This document shows, piece after piece, positions 54,733-64,000 of a DNA stretch of 64,000 nucleotides. The notes under the pieces are model-generated. The model did not search any database and was not told the origin of the DNA. It worked only from the letters and a program-made list of their open reading frames with translations. Source of the stretch: Fidelibacterota bacterium (GTDB taxonomy: Bacteria; Pseudomonadota; Alphaproteobacteria; Rhodospirillales; Rhodospirillaceae); the NCBI GenBank assembly GCA_947470105.1, contig CANISR010000001.1:1-64000 (forward strand). Reading direction: 5' to 3'. Positions within the stretch are counted from its first letter, which is position 1, and every line of letters starts with the position of its first letter. Position numbers and translations under genes: made by a program.

Positions 54733-55917
54733 TTATCCGAGCAGGTCTTTCATACGTGTCAGTGCGTCGGCGGTGGTTTTGCGGTCGTGAACCAGGGCCA
54801 CGCGGATATACGGCTGGCCGGGATTTTTGCCGTGGTCGGTACGGGCGAGATAGGCGCCGGGCAGCACGCGAATACCTGCGTCACTCCACAAGCGCTTGGC
54901 GGTGCGTTCGCCGTCGCCCACGTCGAGCCACAGAAAAAATCCGCCCGCGGGGCGATAAAATCCGAACTGGTTGCCGAAGACCTGGGCGGCATCCTCGATT
55001 TTGGCGCGGTAGAGGGCGCGATTTTCTTCCACGTGGGTTTCATCGCGCCACAAGGCGGCGGAGGCGGCCAGGACCGGCAGCGGCTGCACCGCGCCGCCGT
55101 GAGCGCGCAGGCGGCCGAACTTGGCGATGAGGTCGGCATCGCCGGCGACAAAGCCCGAGCGTAAACCCGGAACACTGGAGCGCTTGGACAGGGAATTGAG
55201 CACCAGCACATTGGCGAGACCGTCACCCAGGGCGGCGCATGCGGCTAAAGCACCGGCAGGCGGTGTATCGGCGTAGATCTCCGAATAGCACTCGTCGGAA
55301 ATCAGAACGAAGTCATGGGCGCGGGCGAGGCGGATGAGGACTTTAAGCTGCTCGAGCCCGGCGACGGCGCCTTGCGGATTGGCTGGTGTGCAGAGATAGG
55401 CGAGCGCCGCCCGGTCGAGTTCGGCTTTGGGAACTTGGGTGTAGTCCGGCTGAAATCCGGTGGCGGCGTCGGCGGAGACGTAAACCGGGTCCGCGCCGTT
55501 CATCACAGCCGCGCCGAAATACACCTGGTAGAACGGATTGGGCATCAGGACGGCGGGCTTGCGGCCGCCTTTGTCGGGCGGCACGCAAAGCTGCGCGGCC
55601 ATGAACAGAGCCTCGCGGGAGCCGGCCACAGGCAGGATATGGCGCTCCGGGTCGAGGAACCCGGCGGGCAGGCCGTACCGCGCAGCGCACCAGGCGCCGA
55701 CGGCGGCGCGGAAATCCGGAGTGCCGGCGTTGGGAGGATACTTGCCCCAGTCGGCTTTGTGCTTTTCCAGGGCCGCATGCAGCAGGGCGGGGGGCGTATG
55801 CTGGGGCTCGCCGATGGCCATATTGAGTGTCGCCGCCGGCGCGGTGACCCCGCCCAAAAGGGCGGCCAGCCGCTGAAACGGGTATTCGGTCAGGCCGTCG
55901 AGACGGGTGTTGTACAT
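54733..55917 (-). CDS. class I/II pyridoxal-phosphate aminotransferase (DapC-like)
   Basis: The 394-residue enzyme has the fold-type I motifs: [28 protein letters not shown], the Asn-Pro-x-Gly region [20 protein letters not shown] with the PLP-binding Asp and Tyr, and the Schiff-base lysine in [16 protein letters not shown]. The [14 protein letters not shown] stretch resembles succinyldiaminopimelate aminotransferase (lysine and peptidoglycan precursor synthesis), but substrate is inferred. ftsK follows 37 bases after its stop, suggesting one cell-wall/division transcript. Confidence 0.85.
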   Translation of the reverse strand: MYNTRLDGLTEYPFQRLAALLGGVTAPAATLNMAIGEPQHTPPALLHAALEKHKADWGKYPPNAGTPDFRAAVGAWCAARYGLPAGFLDPERHILPVAGSREALFMAAQLCVPPDKGGRKPAVLMPNPFYQVYFGAAVMNGADPVYVSADAATGFQPDYTQVPKAELDRAALAYLCTPANPQGAVAGLEQLKVLIRLARAHDFVLISDECYSEIYADTPPAGALAACAALGDGLANVLVLNSLSKRSSVPGLRSGFVAGDADLIAKFGRLRAHGGAVQPLPVLAASAALWRDETHVEENRALYRAKIEDAAQVFGNQFGFYRPAGGFFLWLDVGDGERTAKRLWSDAGIRVLPGAYLARTDHGKNPGQPYIRVALVHDRKTTADALTRMKDLLG

Positions 55918-56139
55918 CCAGGTGGCGCCCAGGTTTAGGGGACGAGTCCCGGACCTGATGTGGGCCGCCCCTCCCCGATATTCTCTCGGAGAAGGTATAT
56001 GAAACGTAAACGGAACGCAAAAAATATAGCGTTATCAGCGCTATCAACGTGAATGCTGAGGGCTTACACGAGCTTTGGAAGGGTGAGCCACAGACTCAGA
56101 AATGCGTCTCAACTCATTGATTAATAATAGTATTAAGAA

Positions 56140-57309
56140 TCAAGACAGAAGGGCGCTGACCACGGCATTGAGGGCCAAGCGGCCCTTGGGCAGGGCTAAG
56201 AGCGTAGTGGCAGACTCCGCCAGATGCCCTTCATCCCGCAGGACTTTCAGGGCCTGGGGGTTCAGGACCTCGGCCAGGGGGCGCCCCGCTAACCTGGCGA
56301 ACCGGTCCTTATCCAAACCCTCGGTGAGGCGCAGGCCCATGAGCACCAATTCCTCGGCCCGGGCTTCGGGATTCACCGGCGCCACCTCCTGGGTGCCATG
56401 GCCGGAGGCGGCCACAGCTTTCAGCCACAGGGCGGGGGCCTTGATCTGGCGGGTTGCTCGGGTGGCGCCGTCGGTGGTCAGGCGGCCGTGGGCTCCCGGC
56501 CCGACCCCCACATAGTCGCCGCCCCGCCAGTAGGTGCGGTTATGGCGGCTCGCCTGGCCGGGGCGGGCGTGGTTGGAGATTTCATAGGCCGGAAAGCCGG
56601 CCGCCTCGCACAGCTCCTGGGTCGATTCGTAGAGCTCGGCGGCGGTGTCCTCATCGGGCAGGGCGAACTCGCCGCGGGCGTGGGCGGCCTGCATGGCCGT
56701 GCCCTGCTCCATGGTGAGCTGATATAGCGACAGATGGGTGATGCCGCAGTCTTCGACCGCGCGCAGGGCTTCCTGGAGTTCGCTGCGCCACGCGGCCACG
56801 GTCCGTTGCGGGCGGCCGTAGATCAGGTCGAAGGACACCCGCGGAAAAATCCTGGCGGCATTTTCCCAGGCACGGCGGGCGTCGGCGATGCTGTGCTTGC
56901 GCCCCAGGAAGGCGAGGTCGCGGTCATTGAGGGCCTGCACGCCCATGGACAGGCGATTGATGCCGGCGTCATGAAAGGCGCTGAAGCGTTCAGCGTCCAC
57001 CGTTCCGGGATTGGCTTCGAGGGTGATCTCAAGATCATCGGCTGTGCGCCAATATGTCCGTGCGGCGGCGATGATGGCTTCCGCTGTTCCGGCATCCATC
57101 AGCGACGGTGTGCCGCCGCCGAAGAAGATGCTGGTCAGTTCGCGGCCCGCAATCGGCTGCGCAAAATGCGCCAGCTCTTTCAGCAACCCCGTACGCCATG
57201 CGTCCTGGTCGACGCTGGCGACGACATGGCTGTTGAAGTCACAGTAAGGACACTTGGAGATGCAGAACGGCCAGTGCACATAAAGGCCGAAGCCCTCGTC
57301 ACCGGTCAT
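56140..57309 (-). CDS. hemW: HemW family radical SAM heme chaperone
   Basis: HemW (formerly a coproporphyrinogen oxidase-like protein) binds heme and an iron-sulfur cluster for transfer to respiratory proteins. The ATG at 57309 gives 389 residues. The cluster motif is FCISKCPYCDFNSH near residue 20; TSIFFGGGTPSLMDAGT, ITLEANPGTVDAERFSAF and YEISNHARPGQASRHNRTYW follow. The first cysteine spacing Cys-x3-Cys-x2-Cys is the radical SAM form. It follows rdgB by ten bases in the rph-rdgB-hemW operon. Confidence 0.94.
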   Translation of the reverse strand: MTGDEGFGLYVHWPFCISKCPYCDFNSHVVASVDQDAWRTGLLKELAHFAQPIAGRELTSIFFGGGTPSLMDAGTAEAIIAAARTYWRTADDLEITLEANPGTVDAERFSAFHDAGINRLSMGVQALNDRDLAFLGRKHSIADARRAWENAARIFPRVSFDLIYGRPQRTVAAWRSELQEALRAVEDCGITHLSLYQLTMEQGTAMQAAHARGEFALPDEDTAAELYESTQELCEAAGFPAYEISNHARPGQASRHNRTYWRGGDYVGVGPGAHGRLTTDGATRATRQIKAPALWLKAVAASGHGTQEVAPVNPEARAEELVLMGLRLTEGLDKDRFARLAGRPLAEVLNPQALKVLRDEGHLAESATTLLALPKGRLALNAVVSALLS

Positions 57310-57319
57310 AGGAATGCGG

Positions 57320-57934
57320 TCATTTGAAGCAGGCATCCACAAGCTGGCGGAAGGCCAGCGCCCTGTGGCTGATGGTCTGCTTGAAGTCATGGGACATCTC
57401 GCCGCAGGTAACGGCGTAACCGTCGGGAATGAAGATCGGATCGTAGCCGAAGCCGTTTTCGCCTCGTGGCGGAAACACCAGATGTCCCGGCAGAACGCCG
57501 GTAAAGTGCTCCACATGGCCGTCGGGCCAAGCCAGCGCCAGGGTGCAATTGAATTGGGCTTTGGTGTCCTTCTGACCCGTGGCGCGTTCTTTCTCCGCCA
57601 TTTCCCGGGCGATGCGCTCCATTGCGAAGCCGAAGTCCTTTCCAGGTCCGGCCCAGCGTGCGGAATAAATTCCCGGCGCGCCGTCGAGGGCGTCCACGCT
57701 CATGCCCGAGTCATCAGCCAGCGCAGGCAGACCACAGGCCTTGGTCGCGGCCACGGCCTTGAGTACGGCATTGTCCACATAGGTGAGACCGGTTTCCTCG
57801 GGCTCCGGCAGATTCAATTCCGCCGCCGAGACGATCTTCACCGGGAACGCCGTCAGCAGCTCATTGATCTCGCGCGCTTTACCGGCGTTGTGGCTCGCGA
57901 CAACCAGAGTGTCCGAGGTGAAACGCCGCGCCAT
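57320..57934 (-). CDS. rdgB: RdgB/HAM1 family non-canonical purine NTP pyrophosphatase
   Basis: The 204-residue enzyme removes dITP and XTP. Landmarks are [38 protein letters not shown] and [15 protein letters not shown], with [10 protein letters not shown] near the end. Its ATG shares one base with the rph stop (TGATG), so the two are coupled. The upstream frame to 58315 is antisense-like and not part of it. Confidence 0.95.
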   Translation of the reverse strand: MARRFTSDTLVVASHNAGKAREINELLTAFPVKIVSAAELNLPEPEETGLTYVDNAVLKAVAATKACGLPALADDSGMSVDALDGAPGIYSARWAGPGKDFGFAMERIAREMAEKERATGQKDTKAQFNCTLALAWPDGHVEHFTGVLPGHLVFPPRGENGFGYDPIFIPDGYAVTCGEMSHDFKQTISHRALAFRQLVDACFK

Positions 57935-58668
57935 CAGAGGCCAATACCAGCAAGCGCTTCGCGCTGCTTTACCACCAGCTCGGCGATGCCGGACTTCGCC
58001 AGCGCCATGAGCGCCAGGAATTCCTCCTCCGTGAACGGATGATGTTCGGCGGTGCCTTGAATCTCCACCAGCTTGCCGGAGCCGGTGAGCACGAAGTTGG
58101 CGTCGGCCTGGGCGTTGGAGTCTTCGTTGTAGTCCAGGTCCAGCATCGGCGTGCCGTTCACCAGGCCGCAGCTTACCGCCGCCACCGGCTCCCGCAGCGG
58201 GATTTTGGAGATGGCGCCGACCTTCTTCATGGTGGCGAAGGCCTGGTACAGCGCCACATAGGCGCCGGTGATGCTTGCGGTGCGGGTGCCGCCGTCGGCC
58301 TGGATGACGTCGCAATCCAGGCGCACCTGGACTTCGCCGAACCCGCGCATATCCGTGACGGCGCGCAGCGCGCGGCCGATGAGGCGCTGGATCTCATGGG
58401 TGCGGCCCGATTGTCCGCCTTTGGCGGCTTCGCGCGCCGTGCGGGTATTTGTGGAGCGCGGCAGCATGCCGTATTCGGCTGTTACCCAACCTTTGCCGCT
58501 GTTCTTCAGCCAACCGGGCATCTGTTCGTCGATGCTCGCGGTGCACAGCACGTGGGTATCGCCGAATTTGACGAGGCAGGAGCCCTCGGCGTGTTTGCTG
58601 ACCCCCAAATCGAAGGAAATCGGGCGAAGCGTGGCGGGCGAGCGGCCCGCAGGTGACCGGGATGCCAT
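57934..58668 (-). CDS. rph: ribonuclease PH
   Basis: RNase PH trims tRNA 3' ends by phosphorolysis. The 244 residues include [40 protein letters not shown], the phosphate-binding [20 protein letters not shown] and [20 protein letters not shown]. The start has a basic N-terminal leader ([20 protein letters not shown]). It is the first gene of rph-rdgB-hemW and is divergent from hrcA across 198 bases. Confidence 0.96.
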   Translation of the reverse strand: MASRSPAGRSPATLRPISFDLGVSKHAEGSCLVKFGDTHVLCTASIDEQMPGWLKNSGKGWVTAEYGMLPRSTNTRTAREAAKGGQSGRTHEIQRLIGRALRAVTDMRGFGEVQVRLDCDVIQADGGTRTASITGAYVALYQAFATMKKVGAISKIPLREPVAAVSCGLVNGTPMLDLDYNEDSNAQADANFVLTGSGKLVEIQGTAEHHPFTEEEFLALMALAKSGIAELVVKQREALAGIGL

Positions 58669-58866
58669 AAGGGGACCTTCAATACGGAATGTGTGGCCTC
58701 GTCTATCATCTGGACGGCGACGGGGTAAAGCGAAGCCGCAAGTCCTTGGACGCGCAGGGACTTATGTGTGACGCCCGCTGATTGACGCGACCGGATGCGC
58801 AGCTTACATAGCGCACACCTCTTTAATCCCGGTATTTCCCGGCTTTTTTGACATTATCTTGAGCAG

Positions 58867-59943
58867 ATGATCACCCCAGACGCTCACAGTGTTGTCGCGC
58901 TCAACGATCGTTCGCGGGAGATTTTCCGCCACATCGTCGATGCGTTCGTGGATACCGGCGAGCCGGTGGGCTCGCGCACCATTGCGCGCAAACTCAACGG
59001 CGTGTTGTCACCGGCCACCATCCGCAACGTCATGGCGGATCTGGAATACGCGGGTCTGCTCTACGCCCCCCACACGTCTGCGGGACGGCTGCCCACCGAC
59101 GCGGGCCTGCGCATGTTCGTGAGCGGCCTCCTCCAGGTGGGCGGCCTCGACAGCGAGGAACGCAACGCCATCGACGCTCATTGCCAGGCGGCGGGCCGCT
59201 CGCCCGAGGATGTGCTCGGCCAGGCGACGGGCGCCCTTGCCGGTCTCGCCCAATGCGCCAGCCTCGTCCTCGCCCCAAAGACCGAAGCGCCGCTGAAGCA
59301 TATCGAATTCGTGAACCTCAAGCCTGGCCGCGCCCTGGTGGTGATGGTCGACGAAGCCGGCATGGTGGAAAACCGCCTGATCGAAGTGCCGCGGGATCTG
59401 CCGGTATCGGCGCTGGTGGAAGCGGGCAACTTCCTCGCGGCCCGCCTCGCCGGCCGTACGGTCACTGAAGCGCGCGCAGGGATTATCGACGAAGTGGAAA
59501 GCCGGCGCGCCCAGCTCAACGAGCTGACGGCGAAAGTCGTTCAGGCCGGCCTCGCCACCTGGAGCGGCACCGGACCCAGCTTTGAACGGGACGCCAGCTT
59601 GATCATCCGCGGGCAGTCGAACCTGCTTAATAATGTCACCGCCCTTGAAGACCTCACCCGCATCCGCCAATTGTTCACGGCTCTTGAGGCGCGCGAACAG
59701 ATGGTGCGGCTCCTGGACTTGGTCAACAAGGGCGAGGGCGTGCAGATCTTCATCGGCGCACAGAATGAATTGTTCGGCATGGCCGGCTGCTCCATGGTGG
59801 TTGCGCCGTTCCAGAACAGCCGCGAACAGATCGTCGGCGCCATTGGCGTCATCGGCCCTACCCGCTTGAACTATGCCCGCGTCATTCCCATGGTTGATTA
59901 CACAGCCAAACTGGTGGGACGGATGCTGGGCTACGAACCCTAA
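58867..59943 (+). CDS. hrcA: heat-inducible transcription repressor HrcA
   Basis: HrcA represses chaperonin operons at CIRCE operators. The 358 residues begin with a winged helix (SREIFRHIVDAFVDTGEPVG, then RNVMADLEYAGLLYAPHTSA) followed by the GAF-like dimerisation domain (FVNLKPGRALVVMVDEAG; GEGVQIFIGAQNELFGMAGC) ending RLNYARVIPMVDYTAKLVGR. No CIRCE inverted repeat (TTAGCACTC with a nine-base spacer) is visible upstream of hrcA or dnaK. grpE follows after 21 bases. Confidence 0.95.
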   Translation: MITPDAHSVVALNDRSREIFRHIVDAFVDTGEPVGSRTIARKLNGVLSPATIRNVMADLEYAGLLYAPHTSAGRLPTDAGLRMFVSGLLQVGGLDSEERNAIDAHCQAAGRSPEDVLGQATGALAGLAQCASLVLAPKTEAPLKHIEFVNLKPGRALVVMVDEAGMVENRLIEVPRDLPVSALVEAGNFLAARLAGRTVTEARAGIIDEVESRRAQLNELTAKVVQAGLATWSGTGPSFERDASLIIRGQSNLLNNVTALEDLTRIRQLFTALEAREQMVRLLDLVNKGEGVQIFIGAQNELFGMAGCSMVVAPFQNSREQIVGAIGVIGPTRLNYARVIPMVDYTAKLVGRMLGYEP

Positions 59944-59964
59944 CCAGAGAACAGCAGAGATCTT

Positions 59965-60615
59965 ATGAACACACCTGATGTGAACCCCGAGACCCCCGCC
60001 CCCGCTGCCAATGGCGGCCCCAATGCCGCTCAGGCTGACCCCGCATCGGTGTCCGAAGCCGCCAGCGCGGATATGACGGCCCACTTGGAAAAGCGCGTCA
60101 CCGAGCTGGAAGCAGTGGTGGAAACGCTGAAGAGCGAAAAACTATCGGCCCTGGCCGAAGCCGAAAACGCCGGCAAGCGCGCCGATCGGCGCATCGCCGA
60201 CAACGCCAAATACGCCGTGTCGAATATCGCCAAGGCGCTGCTGGCGGTGGCGGATAATCTGAGCCGCGCGCTGCTGGCTGCGCCCGCCGAAACCCGCGCC
60301 TCCAACGACACCCTCAAGAATCTCGCCACCGGGGTCGAACTGACCGAGCGCGAACTTCATGTGGTCCTCGAAAATCAGGGCGTGCGCAAACTCACCGTGC
60401 TGAACCAGCCCTTCGACGCCAACTTCCACAACGCCATTCAGGAAGTGGAAAACAAGGACGTGCCTAACGGCACCGTCGTGCAGGTGTTTCAGGACGGCTA
60501 CATGATCCACGACCGGCTCTTGCGGCCGGCCATGGTGGTGGTGTCCAAAGGCGGACCGAAGCGCGAGGCCGCGCCGGCGGCCGCTGCCGCAAGCGGCGTC
60601 AATACCAGTATCTAA
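59965..60615 (+). CDS. grpE: nucleotide exchange factor GrpE
   Basis: GrpE releases ADP from DnaK. The 216-residue protein starts with a Pro/Ala-rich leader, then a long coiled coil at about residues 35-90 (HLEKRVTELEAVVETLKSEK), and the C-terminal beta domain with HNAIQEVENKDVPNGTVVQV and DGYMIHDRLLRPAMVVVS. It is downstream of hrcA, and its stop overlaps that of antisense alkB. Confidence 0.95.
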   Translation: MNTPDVNPETPAPAANGGPNAAQADPASVSEAASADMTAHLEKRVTELEAVVETLKSEKLSALAEAENAGKRADRRIADNAKYAVSNIAKALLAVADNLSRALLAAPAETRASNDTLKNLATGVELTERELHVVLENQGVRKLTVLNQPFDANFHNAIQEVENKDVPNGTVVQVFQDGYMIHDRLLRPAMVVVSKGGPKREAAPAAAAASGVNTSI

Positions 60616-61265
60616 AGCGCCTTCCGGAACGTCAGGCTGATCCGCCCGGCGAGCCCGGGCAGCGGACTCGTGCCGCTGTGGACTTTGCGGATGCCGTGAA
60701 ACCGCATGCGGCTGTCACCGCCCATGACCAGGACGTCGCCGCTGTGTAAGGGCAGCACCTCACTGCGCCCGGTCCGCGTCAGGCCGCCGATGAGAAAGTC
60801 GCCGTCGTCGCCCAATGAGACGGTGACGATGGGCTGGGAAAAATCCTTCTCGTCCCGGTCCTGGTGCAGCCCCATCTTGGCGCCCTCGCCGTAGAAATTG
60901 AGCAGGCAGGCGTCCGGGACAAAATCCGGCCAGGGCGTCTCGGCCACGGCCGCGGCGGCGATCTTCAGGAAAATGTCCGGCAGGGGCGGCCACGGCTCCG
61001 GACTGTCCGGGCGGTGGGTTTGATAGCGGTAGCCCTTGGGGTCGCTCCACCAGCCGGCCTCGCCGCAATTGGTCATGGCCGCCGAGGTCATGCCGTTACG
61101 GGTCCTGGCGTGGGTAAACGGGGCGACGCGGGCAATCTCCTGAACGGCCGCGTAGAGATCCCGCTGGCCGTCAGCCCCCACGGCGCCCGGCCGGTAGTAA
61201 AAGCCGGGGGGGAGATTCACCGCTGGATCGGCAAAAAGCCGGGGCTGGGAGGGGGTACGGGGCAT
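60612..61265 (-). CDS. alkB: AlkB family DNA/RNA dealkylation dioxygenase
   Basis: AlkB removes methyl groups from 1-methyladenine and 3-methylcytosine by 2-oxoglutarate and iron chemistry. The 217-residue protein has MTSAAMTNCGEAGWWSDPKG, the iron ligands His134 and Asp136 in MGLHQDRDE, His190 in RMRFHGIRKV, and arginines 208 and 214 in RISLTFRKAL. These positions fit the spacing of Escherichia coli AlkB closely. It is on the opposite strand between grpE and dnaK, splitting the usual heat-shock order. Confidence 0.92.
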   Translation of the reverse strand: MPRTPSQPRLFADPAVNLPPGFYYRPGAVGADGQRDLYAAVQEIARVAPFTHARTRNGMTSAAMTNCGEAGWWSDPKGYRYQTHRPDSPEPWPPLPDIFLKIAAAAVAETPWPDFVPDACLLNFYGEGAKMGLHQDRDEKDFSQPIVTVSLGDDGDFLIGGLTRTGRSEVLPLHSGDVLVMGGDSRMRFHGIRKVHSGTSPLPGLAGRISLTFRKAL

Positions 61266-61323
61266 TTATCCCGGAATTTCCAAAGGTTTTGCCGATTTTC
61301 GCTGCAAAAAGAGTCGCTTGGCC

Positions 61324-61352
61324 GTTGCGGTCATTTTGACCTCCACTTATAT
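61324..61352 (+). promoter_or_regulatory. putative RpoH (sigma-32)-type promoter for dnaK
   Basis: GTTG (61324-61327) and CTTATAT (61346-61352) are 18 bases apart, close to the alphaproteobacterial heat-shock sigma consensus CTTG-N17/18-CYTATNT. A housekeeping-type reading (TTGCGG-N17-TATATA) overlaps it. It lies about 140 bases before the dnaK ATG. Confidence 0.4.
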
Positions 61353-61492
61353 AGCCCGGGAGGCTGAAAGCATCGCCCACACGTTGCTCGCTGGGGCGGC
61401 TTCCACAGCCTTTTGAATGACTTAAATGAATGGGGATTTCCGGAGTGCCACGGTTGGGCTCTGGGGGTCAGCCGCAAAGGAGGATTGAACTA

Positions 61493-63400
<1,908 letters not shown>

Positions 63401-63408
63401 GGTAAGTG

Positions 63409-63449
63409 GGGGCATGAGCCGGAAACCGGTTCATGCCCCGCTTCTTTTA
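63409..63449 (+). terminator. hairpin with T-rich tail between dnaK and dnaJ (partial terminator)
   Basis: GGGGCATGAGCCGG (63409-63422) pairs with CCGGTTCATGCCCC (63426-63439; one G-U), loop AAA, tail GCTTCTTTTA. Probably lowers dnaJ relative to dnaK. Confidence 0.75.
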
Positions 63450-63559
63450 CGCAGCGTCTTTCATTAAGAATTTTCCGCCATATATGGCGGTGATCTGAAG
63501 CCGAACGCGGGACCAGGGCAACGACCTGGGGGACCGTAGTTCCAAGAAGCGATAACGTC

Positions 63560-64000
63560 ATGGCGGCTACGAAGCAGTGCTATTACGAAACCCTTGAGGT
63601 GACCCGGACGGCGTCCGGGGACGACCTCAAGAAGTCGTACCGTAAGCTCGCCATGAAGTGGCACCCGGACAAGAATCCGGGCGACAAGAACGCCGAGCTT
63701 CAATTCAAAACCCTCAGCGAAGCCTACGACGTGCTGCGCGACGAACAGAAGCGCGCGGCCTACGACCGCTTCGGCCATGCCGCCTTCGAGCAAGGCAACG
63801 GCGGCGGCGGCGGCGGCGGTGGTTTCGGCTTCGGCGCCGGCTTTGCCGACATCTTCGACGAAATGTTCGGCGACATGATGGGCCGCCGCGGCGGCGCCAA
63901 GCAGAACGCCCGCGGCCAGGACGTGCGCTTCGATATGGAGATCACTCTCGAAGAAGCCTACTTCGGGAAGAAAGCCAGCATCAACGTTCCGTCGTCCATC
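63560..64000 (+). CDS. dnaJ: molecular chaperone DnaJ (partial, 3' end outside window)
   Basis: The 147 visible residues begin with the ATG at 63560. The J domain has [20 protein letters not shown] and the invariant His-Pro-Asp in [13 protein letters not shown], then the [17 protein letters not shown] signature. A Gly-rich region (63799-63840 codes for a run of glycines) and the start of the substrate-binding domain ([20 protein letters not shown]) follow. The zinc-finger part lies outside. The order dnaK-dnaJ is standard. Confidence 0.95.
   Translation, partial: MAATKQCYYETLEVTRTASGDDLKKSYRKLAMKWHPDKNPGDKNAELQFKTLSEAYDVLRDEQKRAAYDRFGHAAFEQGNGGGGGGGGFGFGAGFADIFDEMFGDMMGRRGGAKQNARGQDVRFDMEITLEEAYFGKKASINVPSSI

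Noticed and set aside
58736-58770. CTTG...CTTATGT upstream of hrcA as a sigma-32 promoter
   Set aside because: The two elements are only 12 bases apart, too close for RpoH spacing.
63799-63840. Run of GGC/GGT codons near the end of the window considered as a simple repeat
   Set aside because: It encodes the Gly-rich linker of DnaJ, a normal family feature.

Overview
The window is GC-rich, densely packed chromosomal DNA from an alphaproteobacterium. The evidence is gene order and protein type: DUF3576-leuS-lptE-holA beside parB-parA-rsmG-mnmG-mnmE and rho; the PSRP-maf-aroE-coaE-dnaQ run followed by secB, a Tim44-like gene, mltA, smr and hslUV; rph-rdgB-hemW diverging from hrcA-grpE, then dnaK-dnaJ; a CenR-type response regulator; and frequent GANTC sites between genes. 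The exact order or family cannot be fixed from sequence alone. I see no prophage, transposon, CRISPR array, rRNA or tRNA.

Layout. 0-16 kb is mixed housekeeping: the end of an ABC exporter, an LpoA-like lipoprotein, rsmI, yraN, a SirB1-like protein, gshB, an MscS channel, YifB, a HIT/2OG-oxygenase pair, an XRE regulator, CenR, ribA, an L,D-transpeptidase, YggS and a ThiE-like protein. 16-21 kb is a minus-strand envelope block: a small beta-barrel, RimK, a RimK-associated retropepsin-like protease and two porins. 21.2-25.4 kb is a phosphate unit: an OprP-like porin facing pstSCAB, with a Pho-box-like array serving each side. 25.6-30.4 kb is DUF3576-leuS-lptE-holA.

31-40 kb runs leftward (parB, parA, rsmG, mnmG, mnmE, rho) and 40.7-44.3 kb runs rightward (PSRP, maf, aroE, coaE, dnaQ). 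The 680-base gene-free stretch between rho and the PSRP gene is my candidate for the chromosomal replication origin. It has the same neighbours as the Caulobacter origin, seven GANTC sites and a near-consensus DnaA box. Two perfect parS sites lie 6.5 kb away inside the start of rsmG. This replication and segregation region is the most informative part of the window.

44-56 kb is envelope and proteostasis (secB, Tim44-like, mltA, an unknown membrane protein, smr, hslUV, an exonuclease III homologue, lolA, ftsK, an aminotransferase). 56-64 kb is hemW-rdgB-rph and the heat-shock cluster hrcA-grpE-(alkB antisense)-dnaK-dnaJ, with dnaJ cut by the window edge.

I found no clear new defence or mobile system. 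The best leads are the origin/parS region, the two phosphate promoters and their possible read-through into the porin/RimK block, hslV lacking any ATG/GTG/TTG start that keeps its catalytic threonine, a repeated 16-bp palindrome, and two DnaA-box-like repeats in front of mnmG. All functions come from reading the sequence and knowledge of the families; no database search was run.
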